Counted from the stretch's first letter, positions 44,980 to 58,541 are shown. The stretch: DNA of 64,000 bases from Desmodesmus armatus (GCA_007449985.2 VIIQ02000669.1:310001-374000); one strand, 5' to 3'. Numbers and translations: made by a program. Notes: generated by a model not told the origin, from the letters alone.

Positions 44980-47900
44980 TCAGTCTAGGATAGCTGTCAC
45001 TACCGTGACTGACAGCACCAGCCCACTGATCACAACCAGCACCAAGCCCAGCCACCAGCTCTTGCGACCAACAAAGATGAAGCCTGCATCACGGATGCCT
45101 GCTTTCTTGCCCAGCAGTGGCACTGACCGGCTGCTTTCTGCATCGTCATCACCAGCTATTGCACGTCCAGAGGCGCCTTCCTCATCCTGTCAGCAGCAGT
45201 TGCAGCAGCAAGCAAGCAATTGCACGCAGGAACACCCCAAGTAACCAGAAAGTCAGCAGGATGGTGATAACAGCAGTGCAAGTCGACGTGCTGTGGCACC
45301 TCATGTTCTACTTGAAACTGAAGGCCGCCACCAACTCAGCGGCTGGGCGCCTCAGCCACACCGCCGCAACGCTGACCACAGCGGTGTGTCAAGCCCCAGT
45401 AGCCACAGCAGAGTGACGAAGGGCAGGCTGTGGTTGCCTGGTACAACTGTTGGCATGCCAGATGGGGACAGACTCACCACACACAGTTGGCTGAGGCTGG
45501 CACAGCTGTTGGTGTGCTTGATGATGGCTGCATTCATCATCAGGAGGCCAGGTAGGCAGAAGATCATGAAGCTGCACACAGAAGACGGCAGCAGAGCATC
45601 CAATAGCAGTGAGCTCAGCAACACGACCCAGCAGATCCGGGCGTGGCTCAGTATCTTCTACAACATCAGCTGTACCTGTGACTGTAACCTTTGCCTTTAG
45701 CACAGGTCGCAGCTATTACCTTCCCTGGTCAGCAACGCAGCCTGGTCAGCAACACAGCGAGCAGCACCACGACACACCGCCCACCTTGCAGCTGTGCCTC
45801 CGATCATGTGCAGCACCTGACCCAGGTCTGTGACAATGAGCGACATGGCAACATTGCTGCACACGAAAACGATGGTCAGCAGGGAGGAGCCCCACAGTGG
45901 AATAGACTGCGGATTGACATTCCATACAGCGTCCAGCAGGTCCTGCAGGCAGTACAGGCCAGTGGGGGCAATGAAGGTGAGTCGCAGCAGCACAGATGTG
46001 CCATACATCCCCTTATGCATCCCTATGTAGCACGCATCCAAAGGCACATCCCACATCCTGGCCATGTCTGGTTTTACAACCTGGCCCTTTTCGACTAGCA
46101 CCAGTGTAGTGCACTGGCTGGCGTGCTGTTAGGCGGGGGGAAGCGGGAGGCTGGTAGGGCAAGCGTGTGACTCACCTCCCATGCCTTCCTTGCTGGGTGG
46201 TGGTTGAGAGGGTAGTGACCAATGACCACACACCCGATGACAGCACGAGCTATCTGCACAGCGCACACACATGGGCACAGCAGAGTACGGTGCACTCAGT
46301 CCCAAGCCATGGCAGGAACAGGAACATGGACACAGCTTCTTCAACAAGCGCCACTTTCGTCTGCCCAGCATGTCTTGAAGCACTGGCACTGTGGTCTGTA
46401 TGTCCTGCAGAAGTGTCACCCATGCCTCTGATTTGCATGTGCCGGTGCCCACCTGCATGGGGACGTCACCAGCTGGGAAGGAGTTCAGAATGTTACTGGA
46501 CACCCCAGTTGGGTAGGCAAGGTGCCCTGCAACAGGCAGCCACATGAAAAAGTCATCAGGCGCACACAGAACCCCAAAGATAAAGAAAGCTCACTGTTGC
46601 ACACTGCGAGCTCGAACCAAGCAGAGTGCCAAGAAGGCGGTATGCAGCGCCTCATGCAGCTTGCTCACCACCTCCTGCCATCCAAGCAGACTTACTGTTG
46701 CTGGCCTATCTAGTAGGACAGGCTTAGTGAGCTTGCATGTATCCAAGTACTCCATCTGTCGACATACACCCACCTGCCACCCCCACAGACATGTAGCCCA
46801 CGAAGATGATCGTTGCCGCAGAGATGATGGCCCCCAGCATGCCAATGAGCTTGTGCGTGTAAGGCTTCGGTGCGAGCGGACCCAACGAATGGTAGTCAGT
46901 GGGGCTGCAGCAAACAGCAGCAGGCGGCCCACACGCAGCCATGCTTTATGTGAAGGTAGCAGGCACGAGACACCCCAAGCCATGGCTCTGAAGTGACGAT
47001 ATGGCACATTGTACGGGAAGGGGGAGAAGAGAGGCAGAGATCTTTGAGGTTGCGGGTGGCTAGCAAGGCATACATTCAGCAGCAGCTGCCACGGCACCCC
47101 AAAGCCAAGCTCCAGCACAAGTTAGTGTGCTGAGTGCTTGAGCACAGCTCCCTCCCACCTTGCAGGCAGCCTGCTGATGATTCTGTCTGGGTAGTGCTCC
47201 AGCTCATAGAAGACTGACACTACATTGGCATGGCAGTTGAAGCCAAACACAACTGCAGGGGTGCACAGAGACAGCAACACAACAGAAGCGGTACGGTCGC
47301 TGTAGGTGCCAGGTGATGCCTCGTACTTTATAGACATGAAGAGGACAGCAGGGGTGATGCCCGACCCTTGAGAGACACACATACATGCTTGATGCAACTC
47401 ATGTGTCAACACATAGCAGGGTTAGCCTAGGGCCCGCCATGAAACATCTGTAGGCACAGCTGTTGCCAGCATTGCTGCCAGCCGCCAAGAAAGCACAGGC
47501 TGACTGGCAGCCCTTACCTATGCTGATGGAGTACAGTGCTACGATGTCGAACTGAAATAGCTTGATGTCTGCAAAGTGATCTTCCCTTGCTGCAACAGCC
47601 TACAGATGCAGATGGCAAACACATGTATAGGCCGAAGGCAACTTGTGCAGGGAGAGGACTGCAGAGTGACAGCTGAATATGAAGCCGGCCATACGCGAGG
47701 CCACATCTGCGACACATTGGCTTGCGTATGCCGAACTACAGCACGGGCAGCAGGAACCCTTCTGTGTTGATGTGTGGAAACGAGATGCATTCGGCAGTGA
47801 TGCTGCACCATGATTAGCTGCAGTGACACACCTGTGAGCCCCTGACCAGCACCGCGCAAGCAGTGTAGATGAAGCCTAGCACAGCCAAGAAGCTGACACG

Positions 47901-50050
47901 CTCTGCATCATGCAGGACATTCAACAACAGCGGCAGCAAGCAAACACATCCGTTCAGCACACTACAGCTCAAACAGTGCAGCTCAACCAAAGACTCAGCA
48001 TGCTCAAGCAGCACGTGCACTGCAGGCATGCAGGTAACAAACAGCATGGGGTGTGCTGTGTCAATAACTGTGTAGCAGTGTGATATCGACTGCTGACGGC
48101 TGGCGGCTGTACTGGTACTGTGCCCTGCTGCTGCAGCTGCTGCTGCTGCTCACCTAGTGCTTGCAGGTTGCGTGGGAAGCACATCAGCAGCACCAGTACA
48201 CCTGTCACCAGCAGCACAAAGGGCCGCTGCGATGGCAGCGCATCAGCCCCTAGGTACTGTGTTGACAGATTCGTGAACGTGTCGGCAACAATCACCTGCA
48301 GCATGGCAACAGCAGATACATGCATCACATACACACCTCATGACATACATGCATGATGCCAGGCTGTGCACTGAGGTGAGCATTTGCGACTGGCCATAAC
48401 AAATAGCAACCAACTGCAGGTTGCTGGCAGGTTGCACCAAGAACAGCATGCCGCAAGGGCTCTCAGTTCTCAGTTGCTGGCAAAACCCTGTGGTCACTGG
48501 CTCCCTGGTTGCAAGCCAGCACCAGCAGCAGCAGCAGCAACAGGCATTGCCCTTACCAGGTAGGCTACACATGAGCCCCAGAGGTACACCAGCAGCACAG
48601 CAGACAGGCCAGCTGCGGTCTTGCGCCCCAGTGCTCGCCGTATCAGCTGCCCATAGCTGTTTGCGTCATACCGCTCTGCAAACTTGGCCAACACATACAT
48701 GGTGAAGGCCTCACTGGCTGCCACCACCGCACTGAGGATGAGACAGCCAACCAGCCCTGCAGCAAGCAGCATGCAACAGGAGCAGCAGCAGGGAGCAGGG
48801 CGAATGGCAGATGGTGAAGACAGATAGCCCTCACCCCCAGGTCTTTGCAAACAGACTGACCCCAGCACTGGTTTGGCAGCTTGTCGTGGCTGATGACTTC
48901 TACATGAGTGCAGCTGCTACATGGGATGGTGCTGGGCCTTGCAGCTGGTACAACCTGCTTTGCCTCTTGACAGCAGCTTGCACCTTGCGCTATCAAGCAA
49001 GCAGCTGGTGCTGCTGCGGAGGTGCCCTGACTGCTGCTGCTACTGCTAGTCGGCTCACCAGCGCATTGGAAGGCATACGGCAGCGACAGCACCCCTGCCC
49101 CGATGGCTGAGTTGCACAATGTGAACACCGACGACACAGAGGAGGCACCTTCAGTGCCAAACACGACCCGTACATGCGACCTGCAGGCACAGGACAACAA
49201 AGATGTTGTAATGCTTGTTGCTAGCACAACTGCAAAGTGCCCAAAGTGACCAGCACTGGCCACTGGGTGTCTCTATGCACCTGTCACTGTTGTCAGGACA
49301 AAACCACCTCTTTTATGCGTCCATTCTTCAGGGGTTGTTCCTCCCAAGTATCCTTGCGCATATGTCAAGTGTAGCCCGCAGGCACCCGGTCAGCTTGTGC
49401 CAGGGCCTGCATAGCTGACCCCTACACTGTCTGCTCGTGATCACCACGCACCTAGTGGTCCCTGTTAGGTCTCTGGTGTGCTGTATCTCTACTCTTGGAT
49501 CCGGTGCCCTGCCAGACGGCCTGTGTTGGCGGCGGCAGAAGGGACACATGTGCAGGGGGGACAGGGTGGCACACCCAAACATGTCGTCTAACGGGATGCT
49601 GAGGCTGCACACCTGGCAACGTTCATACAACTTATCCAATTGTGATGTTGACGTTGATGGCGGTGACTTGCCCCCGCTGCAGTGCAGTGCACGATGTCAA
49701 GACACTTGGACACCCCCTCTGTCTGGAACAGACCTGGGGTTGTAGTATGCCTCTGTGGTAGTTGCCTCTGGCTGTCCAGGATCACTTTTGCTAACTTCTG
49801 CATTGGCAGCAGCTGCTTCCATAGTGCCCGGGGAGGTAGCAAGATCTGCTGACTGTGCTGTTGTGTCTGTGCAGACAGGGGTGGTGGGAGCGTTGTCCTC
49901 TGCTGTCACCGTGGCAAGAATGATGATTTGCTGGTTTGTTTTCCGTGAGGGAACTGCGTGAAGCTGCTTCCGCGATAAACCTCCTGTCCGTAACCCCGGG
50001 GGTCCCCCTGTCCGACTGTCCGACGTTCTCCCACACAATATAGCTCTCAC
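44980..50050 (-). CDS. AAAP/SLC38-type amino-acid transporter
   Basis: Exons from 5' to 3': 50050-49734, 49179-49059, 48756-48557, 48295-48154, 47902-47832, 47599-47518, 47252-47159, 46904-46774, 46526-46453, 46253-46176, 45942-45785, 45571-45478 and 45186-44980. Membrane segments carry AAAP signatures: SSVFTLCNSAIGAGVLSLPYAF, LVGCLILSAVVAASEAFTMYVLAKF, FVLLVTGVLVLLMCFP, FLAVLGFIYTACAVLV, VVFGFNCHANVVSVFYELEH, LIGMLGAIISAATIIFVGYM, AVIGCVVIGHYPLNHHPAR and FMIFCLPGLLMMNAAII. The last exon ends WWLGLVLVVISGLVLSVTVV. These proteins import or export amino acids coupled to protons or sodium at the plasma or vacuolar membrane; the substrate is unknown. The N-terminal exon is hydrophilic and joined by a weak donor (gtctgt at 49733); its start could be ATG 50050 or 49822. 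Only 131 bp separate it from the divergent FNDC3-like gene. Confidence 0.82.
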
Positions 50051-50181
50051 GTTAATTGCAGTTACTGAAGGAATTTTACGTGCTCCCTAGGCAGTTTGCT
50101 TGTCCCTCACACCAACGTTGGCACAACCGACTGCCAGACTCTGACTCGTTGTCGCTCTCTGCGGCAGTCTAAGATGCACCA
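50051..50181. promoter_or_regulatory. Short divergent promoter region (transporter / FNDC3-like)
   Basis: Only 131 bases separate the most upstream possible transporter start from the first ATG of the fibronectin-III gene on the other strand. If the transporter starts at 49822 instead, the shared region is about 360 bp. No TATA-like box stands out. Confidence 0.4.
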
Positions 50182-53100
50182 ATGATGCTTCTGATGGAAA
50201 CACAAACACACGCCCAGCAGGGCGTGGAACAGCGGCAGCAGAGGCAGCTTTACAGCATGCAGCAAAGGATGGAAGCCAGAAGTCAAGGCAGGCAGACGGA
50301 ACAGCCTGGGCAGCTGCCTGCTGAGGATCAGGAGGAGGAAGAACAGCAGGACGAACCTGAGGCAGAGCAGCGGGTCCTTCAGCCCCTACAGCCTGTGCTG
50401 GAGCTGTTCCCTGTACAGCTTCTGGATGTTCAGCACGCCAGCGTGCATGTGACGTGGCCCACAGCCAACTACACGCTGCCTGAGCACGACAACGACGACG
50501 AGCAGGTGGCATACCAGCTGCAGGTGCACTACAAGGTGACCTACACCCTGCAGGTGCAGCAGGTGTCTGTTGGGCCCCCAACTGCCACAGAGCCAGTGCA
50601 GCAGCTGCTGGACTTGGTGCTGGGAGCAGTGGTGGACTCTGCCTGGAAGGATGTGCTGAAGCTGGATGAAGCACCCACAGAAGCTCAGAAGGTGAGCACA
50701 GGACCTGATTGGTTGGTAGCAGAGCAGGGGCAAGCTCTGCTGTGACGCAGCACACGGCACCTGGCCCAACACCCGACACCACTAGCCTGATGCGCAGCGC
50801 ATGGCAGGCACTGACAGTATGCTGGCCTGATGATGTCTGTGCTGCACAGGTGGGCAGCTTGCGTGCAGGCCGCTTCTACGCAGTGCGGTTGCGCGCGCAT
50901 GCGTCAGCAGAGCTGGACAGTGGGGCAGTGTCCTTCAGCGACATCTACACCTCTGATGTGGTGGCCTTCAGGACAGTGCCCTGCACCCCTGGCCAGATGC
51001 AGGCGCCCTCCTTGGCACGCAGGGACCGCACACTGCTCAAGGTGAGCTGGCAGCCTGGATGTTGTGGCAATGCCTTGATGCAACACAGCAGCAGCACTGG
51101 CATGGGCCAACAGCACTTGCAGCATTTAGTTGGTGTGCTGGAACAATGCAGACCCCCTCCCACAAAGTATTGGGTGAAATTTGAGTGGCTGCAAGCAGTG
51201 GTTGGACCAGCAACATGCTGCAGTCGTGCTTGCGCTAAATGTTGCACTTGCGCTGAATGTTGCACGTGTGCTGAATTTGTGGTTTGTGTCTGTGTGCCTG
51301 CAGCTCAAGTGGAACCTGCCAGATGAGACTGGTGGTGAGGTGGTCACCCTCTACCAGCTCAAGGTCAAGCCACTGCCCCCCTGCTTCACGGGCACACCTG
51401 AGCCAGACAGTGAGGTAAGCCACTGCCCCCCTGCTTCACGGGCACACCTGAGCCAGACAGTGAGATGGGAAGCCTGCATCACCAGCATGCGCATTGTTGC
51501 TGCCAGTGCTTATGGCACCTATCTGAGCAGTGTTGCTGGTTGGTTGTTGACACAACCTGGTCGACTATGCATGTTTTGTATGTTCTTGTTGGCACCAAGG
51601 TTTGGCTGATACTACTGGTGTGGTGAAAGGGAGGTCCCCAATTGAGCCACAGCATGCATTTTGTGCATGGTGGTGCTCATGCCCTTTTCAAGCATGACAA
51701 TATCAGCCGGCTGACCCCTCGCTGCATGCTGCAGGGCTTTGTGATGATCTACGAGGGCCTGGGTGAGGGCCCTGACACAGCCAAGGACCGGATGCACTTC
51801 ACACTCAAGCCACTGGGGCCTGGGCAGAAGTACTCCTTCAGGATACGGGTAGGCTGCCCAGCTGGCTTGGTGGCAGCAGTGGCCGTGGGTTCAGCAGCAC
51901 AATCCATGTATCTCATGTTGACGGGTTTGAGTATGTGGACAACTCGCTCACACTTTGAGTTTGCTGGGGGCCGTTTCACGACCATCAGTCGGACATGCGC
52001 TACGGCAAAGAGCCATGTAGTGCAGTCAGGCAGTGGAGTGTGTAGAGAACCACGTCTGAGCAGGGAGGTGGTTTGTGTCAGTGCTGTGCATGTGCCGCTG
52101 TCTGTGTGTGCAGTGCTTCAATCCGCTGGGTGTCGGCAACTGGAGCCTGCCCAGCACCTTCACGACAGCACCCTCAGTGCCGTCACAGCCGGACCCCCCG
52201 CAGCTGGTGCAGTGCACTTCGGTAAGCACGTCAACAGCTGGCTTGGCTTGCGCTGCCTGTTGTAGGGTTGAGGAACTATGCAGATTGTTCGGCAAGCACA
52301 CCCTGTCTCACCCAATCCCGTCGTTTGCTGGAGGCTGCTTCACAAATGCCACTGTGCACTGTGTGACATAGCTGGGTTGGTATGCTGCAGCATCCCAACA
52401 AGCCCGACCATCCACCTTTTTGGTGAGGCAGCAGGCGAATTGAGGCAGCAGATGAGTCGGAAAGGTTGAGGTAGGGTAGACGGTGCTGTTGGCAGACACG
52501 TGATGCTGACGCAGAGATTGCCACACTTTTGTGCTGTGCAGGACTCTGTGACGCTGTCTTGGGTGCCGCCCTGCGACAACGGCTCTGCCATCACCTTCTA
52601 CAAGCTGGAGATGGACGACGGGCGCGGCGGAGACTTCCAGCACGTGTACGGCGGCCAGGCGGAACTGCAGAGCGCAGTCATCACGGGGCTGCAGAGCGGG
52701 CTGCACTACCGCGTGCGCTTGAGGGCAGAGAATGGGGTGAGTCTGTGTTACTTTCTGCTGTTGAGCGGCAGGCTGTCCGATGCGGATGTCACAGGCTCTG
52801 CCTGCAAGAAGCAGCTGACTTGCCAGGTAGCTTGCTGCTTGCATGTTATTGCAAGCAGCGTTTCAACAAGGCATGCATGGCAGAGCACCTGAAGATGGAT
52901 GTGTGCGTGATGTTCCAATGGCTCACCAACACATCTGATGTCACTCTGTGATATTCCTGCAGGAGGGCCGCAGCGCGTGGTCAGCCGTGGCACCCATCAG
53001 CACAGCAGCCAGTCTGCCCAGCTGCCCCGTGGCTCTCAAGCTGGGTCAGACCTCACGCACAGCCGTCTCACTCTCATGGAGCCCGCCCACTGACGATGGT

Positions 53101-56100
53101 GGCAGTCCTGTGCAGGCGTTTGAGGTGGGTGCGCCCAGCTGCACAGCTACAGCCACACTTCCTTTGCAGTCCAGCAAGACACTGTGGTGGTGTGTTTGCG
53201 TTGAACCTCGTGCGACTACCAGCCTCATCAGTGGTGTTCATTCTCACGCCGCCTTTGTCGTATCTGGTACTAACAAGTTTGGCTGGTGATGTGTCTGCTG
53301 TGCAGGTCCAGCTGCTGCCTGTGAGCAAGATTGCTGTGGGCGACCTGGGCAATGACTGGCTGACCATCTACCAGGGGCCAGCCCTCAGCACAAACTGGAG
53401 CTCACTGCGGGCAGGCTGCAAGTACCAGCTGCGCGTAGCTTCACGCAATGCAGTCGGTTACAGCCAGTTCAGTGTCCCTATGTCGTTCAAGACTGATTCA
53501 GATGCACCGCTGCCGCCGCCAAAGCCCACTGCGCTGATCGACAGCAGGGTGAGCACACAAGTTGGCTCTGTTCAGCCAGCCGTCGAGTGGTCTGGCCAAG
53601 CATCCTGGTCCCAAGTACATGCTTGGCTGTGTTGGTGTGCTGCAGGGTGTGCTGTTGTGACTTGCTGTCCCTCACCTATCATGACATGCGAGCCAGCAAG
53701 TTTTGTTAGTGATGTTTTCTGCCACAAAGCCTCAATAGGTCGTGCATGTTTTGGCAGGTAAGTTGACTCACCATCGGCTGTAGCCATCAGGCACGATTGT
53801 ACCGCAACAGGGAACAGGGTGCAGCACGCTGCCGCAACTCACAAGCAAGCGTATGGCTGTCTGCCTGCCGCAGGGTCTGTTCATCAGCCTGCAGCCGCCT
53901 GTGCATGATGGCGGCTCAGCCATCACAGGCTTCAGCATCATCATGCGCTGCAGCCCACTGGCAGCAGCCGCAGCCGCAGCCGCAGCAGCCTTCCCCAGCG
54001 AGCACCCACCCTTCATGTCCAGTGACTGGGTGGAGGTGTGGCGCGGCGAGTACAAGGGTGCGCCAGTGCCGGTGCTGCACCTGCTGCCAGGCACGCTGTA
54101 CGAGTTCAGGGCAGCAGCTTGCAACGCCTTCGGCAGCAGCAACCCGTCAGAGGTTGCTGCGGCATCCACGCTGTCGGCGGAGCCGCTGCCGCCGCAGATG
54201 CCGGTGGTTGTGTCATCAGCAGCCAGCAGCCTTACAGTCAGCTGGACGGAGCCGTACGGCCAAGGCAGCCCTGTTACAAAGTACAAGCTGGCATACGCCT
54301 GCGTGGGCCCTGCTGGCAGCAGTGGCAGTGCAGCTGCAAACGGGAGTGGCAGCAGGAGCAGCAGCAGTGCAGCACCCGCGTCGGCCAATGGGCATGCGGA
54401 GCCTGGACATGCTGCTGAGATTGGAGGTGAGCTGGTGGGGGCAGTGTGTAGAGATGCCTCGCTTTGAATGGCATTCACTTTCCTGGAACAAGGTGTGGCA
54501 GTGCTACATGTCGAGTACACCCGTTGGCGTGCAACCCCCGCTCCGTTCATGTCAAGTCTGTGTGACACCTGTGCTGAGTGCAATGCCGTGGCTGTGGTAC
54601 TGCTGTGTGCAGACGAGACCGGCAGCGTGAGCAGCAGCAGCGGCCCTGGCAGCAGCACTGGCCCTGCTGTTGACAAGCTGCGGTGGGAGCAGGCCTACAC
54701 CGGCCCTGACCTGTCGGCAGCTGTCAAGCAGCTGCAGCCTGCTCACCGCTACCTGCTGCGTGTGCGTGCTCTCAACGAGATTGGGGCGAGCCAGTGGAGC
54801 CAGCCTGTCAGCGGCACAACAGCACCCGCCGCGCCTTGCCAGCCTGTGCGCCTGTCAGCAGCAGCTGAAAGCAGCAGCAGCATCGCGGTCAGCTGGCAGC
54901 CGCCTGAGGTGGACAACGGTGCCCCTGTGACAGCTTACCACCTGGAGATGCAGCAGGCAACAGGGGGTGCAGGGGCTGGCTGGGTGAGCGTGTGGCAGGG
55001 CAGCAAGCTGGGTCACACAGTGGGCGGCTTGCTGCCTGGACGCAAGTACAGCTTCCGCACACGTGCGGCCAACTGCTGTGGCGTGGGCCCTTGGGCTGCA
55101 CCTGTTACTTCCAGTACGGCGCCCGCAGTCCCTGACGCACCCAGCAAGCCTGTCACCAGCAAGGTGACGGCCACCAGCGCCAAGGTCAAGTGGAGCATCC
55201 CACTGGAGGACCACGGGTCAGCAGTGAAGCAATACCGCGTGCAGCTGCGGCAGCTGCAGGCGCGGGCTTCTTCAGCGGCTGAGGCAGAGAGTGGCAGCAG
55301 CAGCGACAGCGAGTCCGGCAGCTGTTCAGACTGGCAGGAAGTGTATGCTGGGCCTACCCTGGAATTCATCATCAGCAAGCTGCAGCCAGGCAGCAGGTAT
55401 GAGGTGCGCGTGGCTGCTGCCAATGCTGTGGGGCTAGGCAAGTGGAGTGCAGCAGTGGAGCTCACCACTCCCCTGCGGGCGCCACCTCCACCTGCGGAGC
55501 TCGCAGCTGAGGCCGATGCAGCACAGCTGGGCAGCGTGGCTGTCAGCTGGCAGCACGCGGTGCCTGGGCCGGACAGTGCAGCTGCTGTGAGCGTTTACTT
55601 GGAGGCAGCAGCTGGCAGCACCAAGGAGGCTGCAGCCAAGGCAACAGTGCCTGTGGCTGAGGGCAGCCAGGCAGTGCTGCAGGGCTTGCGGCCTGGGGGC
55701 ACCTACAACATCAGGGCACGGTCTGTGGGTGCAGGCAGCACTGGGCACAGCGCGTGGTGCGAGCCTGTGACTGTGGTGCTGCCGGCGCCCCTGGTGCCTG
55801 CCCAGGAAGAGGAGGAGCTTGCAGTTGAGGTTGCCAAGCGCCCTGGCAAGGCCAAGGGGGGCAAGGGTGCTGCAGCCAAGGCTGTTGCTGGCAAGGGTGA
55901 CAGCGCAGGCACAGAAGTGCAGCAGCGCAAGGCTGTGCGGGGCAAGAAGGTGGCTGTTGAGGCGACTGTCAAGAAGCCTGCCAAGAAGAAGCCCTTGCTC
56001 AAGGTCCTGCAGGCCAAGGCGTGGAAGCACATTTGGTGGGTTTTGGGGGGTGTCGTGTTGATGGTGTTGGTGGCGTGGTTCTTCTGGTGGCTCAGGAAGT

Positions 56101-56147
56101 CCCTACACAGTGCAAGTGCGGAAGGCAGTGCTGAGGTGTTGCTCTGA
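50182..56147 (+). CDS. FNDC3-like protein: nine fibronectin-III domains and C-terminal membrane anchor
   Basis: Ten exons join in phase: 50182-50691, 50850-51041, 51304-51414, 51735-51848, 52114-52221, 52542-52736, 52963-53124, 53306-53548, 53874-54426 and 54613-56147, coding 1240 residues. After a Gln/Glu-rich N terminus come about nine FN3 domains with the usual V.LSW..P..DGG.PI..Y...... Y.FRV.A.N..G.S.WS pattern, e.g. SVTLSWVPPCDNGSAITFYKLEM, AVSLSWSPPTDDGGSPV and SIAVSWQPPEVDNGAPVTAYHLEM. A Lys-rich stretch (VKKPAKKKPLLKVLQAKAWK) leads to one membrane helix (WWVLGGVVLMVLVAWFFWW) some 16 residues from the C terminus. This plan, with no signal peptide and a tail anchor, is that of FNDC3A/B, which sit on the ER or Golgi facing the cytosol. 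Function in algae is unknown. Exon 3 ends inside a 50-bp tandem duplication. Confidence 0.82.
51367..51464 (+). repeat. 50-bp tandem duplication across a splice donor
   Basis: Bases 51367-51414 recur without change at 51417-51464. The first copy is the end of exon 3 and runs into the donor gtaagc; the second copy lies wholly in the intron and ends gtgagatggg. Identity implies a recent event. Confidence 0.85.
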
Positions 56148-58035
56148 GCTGTGGTATCCACGGCCTCATGTGGGTCGTCATATTTGTGGCCCAAATCTGG
56201 GTTCTTAGCGGGTCGAACATCGGGTTTTTAGGGTGCGATTCACCTGTCTCTTCACCCACAGACAGGGGTGCTGTGGCACCAGCAGTGGATTTGCAACTGG
56301 CTGCTTGCTCTGTGCTTGTTGTGCACAGGTGTGATTACCGCCTTGATCTGCACTGTTTGCTGGTGATGCATGAGTCCAGCATAGAGGGCATGTGGGGGAG
56401 GATGGGATGGCTGGCCCTGGAGGCGTTTATGTATGTTGCTGTGGCTCTTGTTTGCATTGAGATGTGGTGGGAGAAACTCAATCGTTGAGGGTTTGATGTT
56501 GCTGTGGTGTAGCGCACCTTGCGTCCCCTTGTCAGTATGTACCCTTCGGTGTGCCTCTTCAGGGTCTGCATGCGAGCTGCAACATGCAATGCTGCAAGAT
56601 GCATGCCAGTGCGCTCTGCATGCCATTCTCATGGAGAGGCTCTAATGCTTGGAATTGTGTCAGTGTGCTGTTGTTTCTTCTAGTGGGCTCCTCGTCCTGC
56701 TCCTAGTTTGCAAACTGTGTTGCTGGGCAACAAGGCACCGCGCAAGCTAGCATTATGCTGTGTTTTGGATGATTTGTTAGTGTTGGCTGCTGAGGGCATG
56801 GCTGAGCTACAAGGCCCTAGTTGGTGACTTGCACTGGCTTGGTTTTGGGGTGCGGTGCATGGTGCGCGCCTGCCATGTGCAGCACACTTCGTCTATGTGG
56901 TGTGGCTGATGCAGGGTGGTTGGGAAGGCCTCTGGGGTTATCTGCATGTGCTTCTCCAATTTCACTGTGCATGGAGTGCAGCATTTAGGAGCTGACCGTC
57001 GTCATTCCCTGTCTTCGTCTCTCCCAGCTGGGGTTGTGACACACGTGTGCCTCAGGGCAGTGTTGGCAGCCTCATGCTGCCGGTACACCTTCTTTGCTGA
57101 TTCACTGGAGCAGCCAACTTCCTTTTGTATTTGCTCGATTGGTTGGGCTTTCTGAACACCGCTAGGTAACTTGGTTCATGTCTGTGGTTGCAGTTTGTAG
57201 GTGGCATCCTGTGTGTTACCTGGTGTGTTCAACGCAGGGCAGCCAGTATTCGCATCTGCAGCCTAGGGAAGGGAGAAGTGGGGCTGCAGACTCATCAAAA
57301 AGACGTAGACGCACTGCTTTCATTTGGCTCATGGGGAGGGATCACGTCATTGCTCCATTTCCGCATTGTGAAGGGAACAAACAGCTAGAAAAAGCACACA
57401 GCTGGGGATGCGATATGCAACAGAGCCTACCATTCCCTTGGCAGGTTGGCCAGTTGTGGATTGACCTGCCCAGGCTGTGGCATTCCATGTCAGCACTTCA
57501 CAAGGCGGTCACAGCAAGTTACAAAGTGGATATCCATGGGATCAGTTCCTGTGGAGGGCACAGTGTGGTTGATATCCACTGACAGGACAAAGCGTGAATC
57601 ATGTGCAGTGTAGACACAAGACGGAAAATAAACAGGCTGGTTGAAGGGCAGCTGCACGGGTGCACAGACTACAGCAGCCACACTACTGGCTGGGCACACT
57701 TAGTAATATACAGCAAGACTTGCCTCAGCTACTGCACTGCAGCTCGTAGCATTCCAAGGCGGGGCAGCTTGACGAGGAGACAGGTCCCAAAACACTCACA
57801 TACAAAAGTGCACCAAACCCTGCATGGCCAGATGAGTCGCACACTGCAGCACACGCCACTGACACGGCTGCTGCACTTGCTGCCACTGGCGCTCCTTGCG
57901 GAAAGCTGCAAATAAACATGCTGGCAGACTAGCTGCTGAGCACAAGCCACATGCGCCAGCCAACCACAGCACCCCCGTTGGCACTGGCATGTGACTGCGC
58001 TGGAGCAACCAACTGCTGGTGTGGCTGCAGCGCTG
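56148..58035. other. Intergenic stretch between converging genes
   Basis: Nearly 1.9 kb between the stop of the FNDC3-like gene (plus) and that of RPB10 (minus). It should hold both 3' untranslated regions. Open frames such as 56168-56488 and 57178-57582 (plus) have no recognisable motifs. I see no RNA gene or repeat. Confidence 0.4.
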
Positions 58036-58541
58036 TCAGTGTGCCTGGTCGGCACGTTCCAATGTGTTGTAGCACAGCAGCTTCTCAATCAGGTCCACAT
58101 GCGTCAACACCATGCGTCTGCAGCAGTACCTCGTCAGCAGCAGAGCATCCAGCGCCTCTCTGCAAGCAGCAACAACGCACAGCAGGGGAAGGGCAGAGTT
58201 GAGGAGCGGATCTTCCACAGCGGCCAGCCAGATGTGTGCCTTGTTGTGAATTGTCCCGCTCCGCACAATGCCTGAGCCCTGTTTGTGTTTGTCGAACTGC
58301 CAACCAACCAGCACGCAACCCTTTGTGCAGCTGCAGCCCCATGGCCACTCACCCTTCTTCATAGCCATTCGTGAGGAGGTCCAGATATGAGTCCCACTTG
58401 TTGCCGATCACCTGCAGCCCACAAACAGTAGACATGTGCTTTCAGCACCCACACCAGCAGCAGCAACCGGGCCGTCTGCCATGATGCGGCACAAGCGTCG
58501 CTGACCTTGCCACAGGTGAAGCAGCGGACAGGGATGATCAT
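58036..58541 (-). CDS. RPB10: RNA polymerase I/II/III shared subunit RPB10 (ABC10-beta)
   Basis: Three exons, 58541-58506, 58411-58353 and 58159-58036, code 72 residues, the normal length for this subunit. The protein starts [20 protein letters not shown] and continues [20 protein letters not shown] and [12 protein letters not shown]. The zinc-binding cysteines are all present: CxxC near residue 7 and the adjacent pair CC in RYCCRRM. RPB10 is a structural zinc-bundle subunit common to nuclear RNA polymerases I, II and III and essential for their assembly. The gene shares a 304-bp intergenic region with the divergent coiled-coil gene to its right. Identification is firm because the N-terminal motif is nearly invariant in eukaryotes and archaea. 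Confidence 0.95.
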
